Positions 49,941-57,530 of a stretch of 64,000 nucleotides of DNA are shown here, piece by piece. The stretch is from CAWCXF01 sp963799455 (GTDB lineage: Bacteria; Pseudomonadota; Alphaproteobacteria; Rhodobacterales; Rhodobacteraceae). The position numbers and the translations under genes are program-made. Position 1 is the stretch's first letter, and every line of letters starts with the position of its first letter. The stretch is taken from positions 124,001 to 188,000 of the forward strand of contig CAWCXF010000005.1 of NCBI GenBank assembly GCA_963799455.1, given 5' to 3'. The notes under the pieces are model-generated. The model worked only from the letters and a program-made list of their open reading frames with translations. It ran no database searches and was not told the origin of the DNA.

Positions 49941-51325
49941 GGGTCGTCCCCGACGGGCTCGCGGGGCGCTTCGCGGCCCTGCTCGCCGCGGCGCTGGTGG
50001 CGGCCAACCTCGCGGCCCTGGTGCTGCTGGGGCTCGACCGCGACCGTGAGCTGCGAGCGGCCCGCCGCGGCGCGGATCTGGAGCGGATCGCGGCGCTCGC
50101 CGTGGCGCTCGGGGCCGTGCCGCCCGACGGGCGCGAGGCGGTCGCCCGAGCGCTGTCGTCGCCGCCGCTGCACCTGTCGGTGGACCCGCGGCCGACCGTG
50201 CCCGAGGCGGGCGCCGGCCGCGGGGTCGCGGCCGCGCTCGGCGCGATGCTGGGCGAGGCGCCGGGCGAGGCGGCCCCCGAGGAGGTCCGCGCCGCCGCCC
50301 TGATGGGCCGGGCCGGCGATCACGGCCTCGGGGCCGCGGGCGGGCTCGCCGTGTCGGTGCCGCTGCCGGGTGGCGGCTGGCTCAACGCGCGCCGCCCGCC
50401 GCCGCGGGGCCGCGGCTCGGGGCCGGGATGGGGACCGAGGCCCGCCGGCCCGATCCTCCTGGCGCTGGGCTTCGGGCTCGCCGCGGTGCTCGGGGCCTCG
50501 CTCGTGATGGTGCGCCGCATCGCCCGCCCGCTCGGCGCGCTCGCTCGGGCCGCCGACCGCGCCGGGCGCGGCGACCGCGACGCCCGCGCGCCGGTGGAGG
50601 GCGCGGCCGAGCTCCGCCGCGCGGCCGAGGCCTTCAACGCCATGCAGGCCGCGATCGGCGCCTTCGAGGCCGAGCGCGCCCGCGTGGTCGCGGCCCTCGG
50701 CCACGACCTGCGCACGCCGATCACCTCCCTGCGCATCCGCGCCGAGATGCTCGACGACGAGGCCGCGCGCGAGCCGATGATCCGCACGCTGGGCGAGATG
50801 GGCGTGATGGCCGACGGCCTGCTGCGCTGGGGCCGAGGCGGCGCCGAGGCGGAGGCGCCCTCGGACGTGGACCTCGCGCGCCTCCTGAGCGAGGTGGCGG
50901 CCGAGGGAGACCTCGACGCGCCGGTGCGCTACGAGGGGCCCGAGAGCCTCGTGCTGCGCGCCCGTCCCGTCGCCCTGCGCCGCGCCTTCGCCAACCTCGC
51001 GGACAACGCGCGCCGCTACGCCGGGGGCGGGGCGATCCGCCTGTCGGCCGCGGGCGGCCTGGCCACCGTCGCGGTCGAGGACGACGGCCCCGGCCTCCCC
51101 GAGGAGGCCCTGACGGCGCTCATCGAGCCCTTCCGCCGCGGCGAGGCCTCGCGCGCGGCCGCCACGGGCGGCGCGGGGCTGGGCCTCGCCATCGCCCGCG
51201 ACGCCCTGCGCGCCCATGGCGGCACGCTCGCGCTCGAGAACCGCGAGGGCGGAGGGCTCAGGGCCACGGCGTCCCTGCCGATGGGCGAGGAGGGGGGCGA
51301 GCGGCGGCGGGCCGGGCAGGGCTGA
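49937..51325 (+). CDS. Membrane sensor histidine kinase
   Basis: 462 residues, GTG start overlapping the regulator's stop. First membrane helix about 9-33 (FAALLAAALVAANLAALVLL), a periplasmic domain of about 135 residues rich in Ala/Pro/Gly, second helix about 170-192 (ILLALGFGLAAVLGASLVMV). A HAMP-like segment, then the H box ALGHDLRTPITSLRIRAEML, N box FANLADNARRYAGGG, G1 VEDDGPGLPEEAL and G2 GGAGLGLAIARDAL. EnvZ-like layout. The sensed signal is unknown; the EF-hand neighbour makes calcium worth testing. Confidence 0.93.
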   Translation: MRVVPDGLAGRFAALLAAALVAANLAALVLLGLDRDRELRAARRGADLERIAALAVALGAVPPDGREAVARALSSPPLHLSVDPRPTVPEAGAGRGVAAALGAMLGEAPGEAAPEEVRAAALMGRAGDHGLGAAGGLAVSVPLPGGGWLNARRPPPRGRGSGPGWGPRPAGPILLALGFGLAAVLGASLVMVRRIARPLGALARAADRAGRGDRDARAPVEGAAELRRAAEAFNAMQAAIGAFEAERARVVAALGHDLRTPITSLRIRAEMLDDEAAREPMIRTLGEMGVMADGLLRWGRGGAEAEAPSDVDLARLLSEVAAEGDLDAPVRYEGPESLVLRARPVALRRAFANLADNARRYAGGGAIRLSAAGGLATVAVEDDGPGLPEEALTALIEPFRRGEASRAAATGGAGLGLAIARDALRAHGGTLALENREGGGLRATASLPMGEEGGERRRAGQG

Positions 51326-51519
51326 CCTGCGCGTCGGGCCGAGGCCGTGCCGACGCGGCGGGGCGCGAACGCCGGGACGCGTGCTCCGGCCCGGGTGCAG
51401 ATCGAAGGCGACGGTGCCGGGGAGGGGCGCCGCCGCCGCGCCCCGCGGGGCCGCTCTGGGAGGAGGGGCGGTCCCGGCGCCGGAGGGGACACGCGGCCGA
51501 GGCCCGCTCGCCTCGATCC

Positions 51520-51945
51520 CGAGCCGCCCGACGCCGGCCGAGCGCGAGCGCGCCGCCGACATCCTCGGGGAGGCCGCGCGCACCCGCGCCGTGGTCGTCG
51601 TCGAGCGCGTCATGGGGGTCGTGCGCGCCTCGGCTGCCGCGTCATCGTGCCCCAGAGGGGGGCGACCGGGATCGACCCGGCGCGCTGAGAGGCTGGAGGT
51701 CGAGGAGCCGGCGCCGGGCGAGGGCGGCTCGCGGGGACGGGAGGGCGTGGACCCCGGGGGTCGAGGCGGGCACGGCGACGCGTCGTGGCCATCGACGGCG
51801 TGGGCGAGGCGAGGTTGCTCGAGGTCGCCGCCGGGGGCCGCCGACCGAGCGACGGGACGATCCGCCTCGGCCTTCGCTGCTGCGCAGGCGGGGATAGGCT
51901 ACGTCCCCCTGGGCGCGAGGTGCGTGCGCTGTCGAGCGTGCAGGG
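51520..51945 (+). pseudogene. Relics of branched-chain/urea-type ABC ATPases (UrtD/UrtE-like)
   Basis: RAADILGEAARTRAVVVVER then VMGVVRASA (about 51547-51635) resembles the Walker B/H-loop end of UrtD. GRRPSDGTIRLG and AQAGIGYVPLG...REVRALSSV (about 51835-51940, two frames) resemble UrtE. Stops, shifts and missing parts leave no usable gene. Identification is by short motifs only. Confidence 0.4.
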
Positions 51946-51959
51946 GAGCGCCGAGCCGG

Positions 51960-52168
51960 GCGGTCCCGAGGCCCCGGCCAAGGAGGCGCTGCGCGCCGGA
52001 GGCGGGATCCCGACCGACGCCACCACCTTCCGCCTCGACGGCTCCGACCTGATGCCGGGCGGGGTCGGCCCCTCGGCCTTCCGGTCTGCGGTGGTGGGCC
52101 ACGCCGCGGCCGAGGGCGCCGACGGCGCCACCGCGGAGGCGCGGGCCCGCCGCGACACGCTGCCCTGA
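51960..52168 (+). pseudogene. C-terminal relic of a sugar ABC transporter binding protein
   Basis: ATTFRLDGSDLMPGGVGPSA, FRSAVVGHAA and a stop at 52168 match the C-terminus of AglE-like substrate-binding proteins (FDASDLMPG-VGS--FW-). Only about 65 residues remain. It lies 164 bp before the alpha-galactosidase, where a sugar importer would be expected. Confidence 0.5.
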
Positions 52169-52332
52169 GGCGCGGCACGGCCGGGGGCGGGCGGGCCGGC
52201 GCGGTGCGCACGGGCTGCGGCCCGGGGCGCCGGCCCCGGGGGGCCGGCGCAGGCGCCCCGCACCCCCGGGGGCTTGACCCTGCGGGCCCCGCGCCCGAGA
52301 CCGACGCGCGCCGCCCGCTTCGAGGAGCCCTC

Positions 52333-54498
52333 ATGGCGCCCGACACCGCCTTCGACGCCTCCGCCGCGCCGCGCGCCTGGCGGATCGACGATCGCGCGCA
52401 GACGCTCGTGCTGGCCTCCTGGGGCGGGCTGCCTGAGGCGATCCACTGGGGCGCGCCGCTGCCCGAGGGCGAGGATCTCGCACAGCTCGCCGCCGCCTCG
52501 CGCTCGGACCTGACGGGGGGGATGCTCGACGAGCTGGAGCCCGTGTCGATCTGCCCCGAGGCGGGGCGCGGCTTCCACGGCCATCCGGGGCTGGTCCTGA
52601 CGGCCGGGGACGGCACGCCGCTCCGGCCCCGCTTCCGCCTGACGGACGCCGAGGAGCGCTCCGACGGGCTGGCCTTCGAGGCGCGCGACGAGGCGCTCGA
52701 CCTGACCTACCGCGCCTGGATCGAGGCGCTCCCCTCGGGCCTCTTTGCGCTCCGGGCGGCGATCGAGGCCGAGACGCCAGTGCGGCTGCGCTGGCTCGCC
52801 GCGCCCGTCCTGCCGGGGCCGCAGCTTGCGGACGAGATGCTCGACCTCTCGGGCCGGTGGCTCGGCGAGATGCGCCCCGTGCGCACGCCGTGGACGGCCG
52901 GCGCGCGGCTCAGGGAGGGGCGCGGCGGCCGCTCGGGGCACGAGCACCCGCCGGTGGCGTTCCTGCTCGGGCGCGGCGCCACCGAGGCGCGCGGCGAGGC
53001 CTGGGCGCTGCACTACGCCTGGTCGGGCGGGCACCGGATGGTGGCCGAGGAGCTGCCCGACGGGCGGCGGCAGGTCCAGATGGGCCACGCCGAGGGCGCC
53101 GAGCTCTCGCCGGGGCGGCGCTTCGAGACGGCCACGCTGCTCGCGGGCTACTCGGCCGAGGGGGTGGGCGGGGTCGCCGTGCGCCTCCAGCGCCACGTCC
53201 GCGACCACGTCGTGCCTTGGCCCGACCGCGCGCGGCCCCGGCCCGTCCACGCCAACTGCTGGGAGGCGGTCTACTTCGACCACGACCTCGCGGCGCTCAC
53301 CGAGATCGCCCGGCGTGCGGCGCGCGTGGGCGCCGAGCGCTTCGTGCTCGACGACGGCTGGTTCGGCGGTCGTGAGAAGGGGCGCGACGACGACACCACC
53401 TCCCTGGGCGACTGGCGCGTGGACCGGCGCAAGTGGCCGGACGGGCTGCGCCCGCTGATCGAGCGCGTGCGCGGCTTCGGCATGAGCTTCGGGCTCTGGG
53501 TCGAGCCCGAGATGGTGAGCCGCGACAGCGACCTCTTCCGCGCTCGTCCCGACTGGGCGCTGGGGCCGGAGGACCAGACGCTCGGGCGCGGCCAGCTCGT
53601 GCTCGACATGGGCCGCGAGGAGGTGCGCGACCACCTCTTCGCAGCCCTCGACGCGCTGCTGCGCGAGCATCCGATCGACGCGATCAAGTGGGACCACAAC
53701 CGCCTGCTGCCCCGACCGGACGCGGCCCAGACGCGCGGCGCCTACGCGCTGATCGACCGGCTGCGCGCGGCGCACCCTTTGGTCGAGATCGAGTCCTGCG
53801 CCTCGGGCGGGGGGCGGATCGACGCCGGGATCCTCGCGCGCGCGCACCGGGTGTGGCTGTCGGACAGCAACGACGCGCTGGAGCGGCTGAGGATCCAGCG
53901 CGACGCGGCGCTGTGGCTGCCCGCCGCCGTCACCGGCGCGCATGTCGGGCCGCGCGCCAGCCACTCCTCGGGCCGCGTCCTGCCGATGGCCTTCCGCGCC
54001 TGGGTCGCAGCCCAGCGGCACATGGGGCTCGAGCTCGACCCGCGCGAGATGACCGCGGACGAGGAGGCGGTGCTCGCCCGCGTGATCGCCTGGTGGAAGG
54101 CCAACCGCGGCTGGACCATGGCGGCCGACATCCACCGCCTCGAGAGCGCCGACCCGGCCGTGCTGGCCGAGGCGCAGGTCGCGCCCGACGCCTCGCGCTT
54201 CGTGCTCTTCGCCGGCCAGGCGGAGGCCTCCGGGCAGACGCTGCCGCGGCCCCTGCGCCTCGCCGGGCTCGACCCGGCCGCTCCTTACGAGCTGCGCCTC
54301 GCCAACCCCGAGGACGCTCCCCCCCAGAGCCGCGGCCCCCTGGCGCTGCGCCGGGGCCCGCTCACCCTCTCGGGGGCCGCGCTCATGGCCCATGGCCTGC
54401 GCCTGCCCACGGCTTGGCCCGCCACCATGTGGGTCGTCGAGGGGCGCGCGGTGGACGCTGCCGGACGCCTGCGCCGAGCTGCGCGGCCGAGGCCGTGA
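52333..54498 (+). CDS. Alpha-galactosidase, glycoside hydrolase family 36
   Basis: 721 residues, typical of GH36. It releases alpha-1,6-linked galactose from melibiose and raffinose-type sugars. A beta-sandwich N-terminal domain leads to the catalytic barrel: FVLDDGWFGGREKGRDDD, SFGLWVEPEMVS, nucleophile Asp in IKWDHNRLLPRP, ESCASGGGRIDAGILAR, acid/base Asp in VWLSDSNDALERLRIQ and HVGPRASHSSGR. No signal peptide, so it acts on imported sugar. Start MAPDTAFDASAAP at 52333. Its transporter is represented only by relics upstream, so uptake must use another system. Confidence 0.95.
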   Translation: MAPDTAFDASAAPRAWRIDDRAQTLVLASWGGLPEAIHWGAPLPEGEDLAQLAAASRSDLTGGMLDELEPVSICPEAGRGFHGHPGLVLTAGDGTPLRPRFRLTDAEERSDGLAFEARDEALDLTYRAWIEALPSGLFALRAAIEAETPVRLRWLAAPVLPGPQLADEMLDLSGRWLGEMRPVRTPWTAGARLREGRGGRSGHEHPPVAFLLGRGATEARGEAWALHYAWSGGHRMVAEELPDGRRQVQMGHAEGAELSPGRRFETATLLAGYSAEGVGGVAVRLQRHVRDHVVPWPDRARPRPVHANCWEAVYFDHDLAALTEIARRAARVGAERFVLDDGWFGGREKGRDDDTTSLGDWRVDRRKWPDGLRPLIERVRGFGMSFGLWVEPEMVSRDSDLFRARPDWALGPEDQTLGRGQLVLDMGREEVRDHLFAALDALLREHPIDAIKWDHNRLLPRPDAAQTRGAYALIDRLRAAHPLVEIESCASGGGRIDAGILARAHRVWLSDSNDALERLRIQRDAALWLPAAVTGAHVGPRASHSSGRVLPMAFRAWVAAQRHMGLELDPREMTADEEAVLARVIAWWKANRGWTMAADIHRLESADPAVLAEAQVAPDASRFVLFAGQAEASGQTLPRPLRLAGLDPAAPYELRLANPEDAPPQSRGPLALRRGPLTLSGAALMAHGLRLPTAWPATMWVVEGRAVDAAGRLRRAARPRP

Positions 54499-54993
54499 GC
54501 GCGCCCCATCCTCCACCGTCCCGGCAGGGCGGACGCCCGACCGCGGGCCGCGGCGGCGCCCGCGACTGACCCTCCCGCTCGAAGGGCCGACGTGGCCCCC
54601 CCGCGCGAGGGCGCGGGGGGTGGCCGCACATGGTCCCGAAGAAGCGGTCCAGGCCGGCCCATCGGCGTCGTCGCCTCCTCCCGATCCGCCGACGGCCGGC
54701 GTGGTGGGCCGGAGACGGCAGCCCGGCCCCGAGCGGGGCACGAGGCATCCGCGACCCCGATCCGAGGACGCGCGTCGGCGAAGCGCGGCGCGTGCCGCCC
54801 GGCGAGCGTGGCGCGTGCCGGGTGGCGACTTGGGGCGCGATGGGGCAGGCGGCGTCCCCGCCCCCCCGTGCTCGAAGACCCCGTGCTCGAAGACCCCGTG
54901 CTCGAAGACCCCCGCGCTCGACCGCCCCCTGGCTCGGCGCGCGTCCGGCGCTAGGTCGCGCCAGGCCCCTCCATCCGACGCGAAAGGCGCCTC
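54499..54993. other. Intergenic, 495 bp, with a 15-bp triplet repeat
   Basis: No gene recognised. Holds the repeat at 54866-54910 (listed separately) and the wrbA promoter region. Confidence 0.5.
54866..54910. repeat. Three tandem copies of a 15-bp unit
   Basis: ccgtgctcgaagacc is repeated three times exactly, 84 bp before the wrbA start. Confidence 0.95.
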
Positions 54994-55593
54994 ATGGCCA
55001 AGATCCTCGTGCTCTACTACTCCTCCTACACGCACACCATGACGCTCGCCGAGGCGGTGGCCGAAGGGGCCCGCGACGCCGGCGCGGAGGTGACGATCAA
55101 GCGCGTCCCCGAGCTCGTGCCCGAGGAGGTGGCGCGGCAGGGCGGCTACGTGCTCGACCAGCCCCACGAGATCGCCGAGCCGGGCGAGCTGGAGGGCTAC
55201 GACGCCATCGTGATCGGCACCCCCACGCGCTACGGCAACATGGCCGCCCAGATGAAGAACTTCCTCGACCAGACGGGCGGGCTCTGGGCGCGCGGGGCGC
55301 TGGTGGGCAAGGTGGGCTCGGTGGTCTGCTCGACGGCCACGCAGCACGGCGGGCAGGAGTCCACGCTGCTGTCCACCATGAACGTGCTCCTGCACCACGG
55401 CATGGTGATCGTGGGGCTGCCCTACGCCTGGCAGGGCCAGACGCGGCTCGACGAGATCACCGGCGGCTCGCCCTACGGCGCCTCGACCATCGCCGGCGGC
55501 GACGGCTCGCGCCGGCCGTCCGACAACGAGCTCGAGGGCGCGCGCTTCCAGGGCCGCCACCTCGCCGGCATCGCCGCCAAGCTCGCGGGGTAG
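54994..55593 (+). CDS. wrbA: NAD(P)H:quinone oxidoreductase WrbA
   Basis: 199 residues, flavodoxin-like. It reduces quinones by two electrons to limit redox cycling. The FMN phosphate loop ILVLYYSSYTHTMTLAEAVA opens the protein. GTPTRYGNMAAQMKNFLDQT, SVVCSTATQHGGQESTLLS and YGASTIAGGDGSRRPSDNEL are family blocks. Length and motifs are standard. Start ATG at 54994. Monocistronic. Confidence 0.96.
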   Translation: MAKILVLYYSSYTHTMTLAEAVAEGARDAGAEVTIKRVPELVPEEVARQGGYVLDQPHEIAEPGELEGYDAIVIGTPTRYGNMAAQMKNFLDQTGGLWARGALVGKVGSVVCSTATQHGGQESTLLSTMNVLLHHGMVIVGLPYAWQGQTRLDEITGGSPYGASTIAGGDGSRRPSDNELEGARFQGRHLAGIAAKLAG

Positions 55594-56354
55594 GGCCGGC
55601 GCTCCGAGCGGAGCGCGACGGCGAGCCCCGGCGAGGTGCCGGGCCGGCGTCGGCTCCGTCGGCCGAGCGCCGCCCGCATCGGTGGAGCCGATGGATTGCC
55701 GCGCGGCACGGGCGGGGTTGCGCCTCGGGCTCGGTCCCTCGCCCGCCCGGCGCCCGGCCGGACGGTCGCGGCGGCGTGCAGGCCCGACCGGCGTCGGGGC
55801 TCGCGCGAGGCGCCGTCCCGCTCCTCGGCGAGAGACCCGTGCCGTCGTCCGGGGCCGTCGGTGCCCGGTGCCCGGCGCGCCGCGGCCCCTCGGCGTCGCG
55901 CCGGCGGTCGCGCTCGCGACGAAGCGTCGAGCGAAGCTCGCCGCGCGTGGCGGCGATCTCGGTCGCAGGCGTCTTCGCGTCGCGCAGGGGGGGGCCGGCG
56001 GCGGCCTCCGGGGTGGCGGCGAGCGGCCATCACGTGCGGCGCGAGGGGCTGGCCGCAGCCCCCCGGAGAGCGCTCGACGGACGCGCCTCGGGACATCCGC
56101 CCGATCCCGGCTTCGACATCTGGAAGCGGCGGCCCGTTCCGAGCGGGCCGCCACCGGCGAAGGCCCGGGCGCTCGCGCGCCCCCTCGGGCGCGGCCTCGT
56201 CGGCGACCGTGGCCCTCTCCCCCGGCCGGGGGAGAGGGGAGGACCGGCGCGATCGGACGCGCCGCGTCGGCCGCCATCCGGCGACGGCTCCGCCACGGCC
56301 CGCCCCCCTCGCTCGCCGCCGAGAAGCCAGCGGCCGCCCGGCCCGGCGAGCCCG
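55594..56354. other. Intergenic, 761 bp, with a 26-bp palindrome
   Basis: No gene recognised on either strand. A perfect palindrome CCCTCTCCCCCGG/CCGGGGGAGAGGG lies at 56213-56238 between convergent wrbA and the thioesterase gene and could end transcription both ways. Confidence 0.55.
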
Positions 56355-56777
56355 TCAGTCACCTTGCGCGGGGACGGGGATCATCGTGCCCTGGAGGATC
56401 GCCACCAGCCGCCGCTCCTCGCCCACGAGCGCCTCGACCTCGGCGCTCACCACCGTCAGCCGGCGGCCCGCGCGCACCACCCGGCCCGTGGCCCGCAGCC
56501 GCCCGCCCACCGCCGGCGCGATCAGGTTCACCTTCATCTCCACCGTCACCACCTCCGAGCCCTCCGCCATCCGCGTCAGCGCGGCGTAGCCCGCCGCGGT
56601 GTCGCCGAGCGCGAAGGTCAGCCCGGCATGCGCGAGGCCCTGTTGCTGGGAGACCTGCGGGCCGATCGGCGCCTCGACCCGGGCGACGCCGTCGGACGCC
56701 TCCAGGAGCCGCGCCCCGAAGGTGGCCATCAGCCCCTGCGCGTCGAAGCTGCGCCGGGCGCGCGGGTCCACGGCCAC
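56355..56777 (-). CDS. PaaI-family hotdog-fold thioesterase
   Basis: 140 residues. Cleaves acyl-CoA thioesters; the exact substrate is unknown. Hotdog-fold marks: EAPIGPQVSQQQGLAHAGLT with the active-site Asn/Gln-His-Gly region, FALGDTAAGYAAL, VVTVEMKVNLIAPAVGGRLR and ATGRVVRAGRRLTVV. I chose the GTG at 56777, 2 bp after the pdeM stop; the GTG at 56771 is possible. No ATG fits before the conserved helix. Tight spacing puts it in one operon with pdeM. Confidence 0.85.
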   Translation of the reverse strand: MAVDPRARRSFDAQGLMATFGARLLEASDGVARVEAPIGPQVSQQQGLAHAGLTFALGDTAAGYAALTRMAEGSEVVTVEMKVNLIAPAVGGRLRATGRVVRAGRRLTVVSAEVEALVGEERRLVAILQGTMIPVPAQGD

Positions 56778-56779
56778 GC

Positions 56780-57460
56780 TCAGCCCGTCCGCCGCAGGCG
56801 CGGCATCGGCATCGCCACGGCCCGCGCGCCCGTCAGCACCGCCACGGCCTCGGGCCGCATCAGCCCCTGGAGCACGGCGCTCCCCGCCGCCAGCCCGCCG
56901 GTGTAGGTGCCGTAGGCCGGCAGGACCACCCGGTCGCGGTCGGCGAGGAAGCACGGCCGCGTCACCGCGCCCCCCCGTGTCCCCAGCGTCGCCTTGGGGT
57001 GGTAGTGGCCCGAGATCTCCCCCTTCGCCCCCGGCTCGGCGACGTGGCGCATCCTCAGCGGCCCCATCGCCACCTCGACCAGAGGCGCGCCCCCGAACGG
57101 CACCGGGCCGGGGTCGTGGTTGCCCTCGGCCCAGATCCACGCGCGCGCCCGCATCGCGCGGCGCAGCGCGGTCGCCTCGGGCTCCCCGAGCGCGCCCGCG
57201 GCGTCGAGATCGTCGAAGCTGTCGCCGAGGCAGACGACAGTCTCGGGCTCCACCCGGTCGATGTCGCGTTGCAGCCGCGTCAGCGTGTCGAGCGTCTCGT
57301 AGGGCGGAAGGAACGCGCCCCCGCGCCGCGCGATCCGCTCGGACTTGCCCAGGTGCAGGTCCGACACGACGAGGATCCTCGCCTCGGGCCACAGCAGCGC
57401 CCCCGATGGGAGCGCCAGCAGGCGCACGCCGGACAACGTCAAGCCGTAGGCACCGTCCAT
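56780..57460 (-). CDS. pdeM: Ligase-associated DNA damage response endonuclease PdeM
   Basis: 226 residues, calcineurin-like metallophosphoesterase. Metal motifs: VVSDLHLGKSERIA, VVCLGDSFDDLDAAG, IWAEGNHDPG and ISGHYHPKAT. Members of this family are encoded with an Lhr-type helicase, a ligase and an exonuclease in a putative DNA repair cassette. Here the helicase lies 70 bp upstream on the same strand, but ligase and exonuclease are absent from the window. Start MDGAYGLTLSGVRL at 57460. Confidence 0.92.
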   Translation of the reverse strand: MDGAYGLTLSGVRLLALPSGALLWPEARILVVSDLHLGKSERIARRGGAFLPPYETLDTLTRLQRDIDRVEPETVVCLGDSFDDLDAAGALGEPEATALRRAMRARAWIWAEGNHDPGPVPFGGAPLVEVAMGPLRMRHVAEPGAKGEISGHYHPKATLGTRGGAVTRPCFLADRDRVVLPAYGTYTGGLAAGSAVLQGLMRPEAVAVLTGARAVAMPMPRLRRTG

Positions 57461-57530
57461 GGCCCGATGAACCGCGTAACGGCGCGCGGCGCAAGATGCC
57501 GGGGGCATGCATGCCCCCGGACCCCCCCGA

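Noticed and set aside
55636..56906. Several long plus-strand frames between wrbA and the thioesterase
   Set aside because: Low-complexity Arg/Pro/Ala sequence without motif or start signal.
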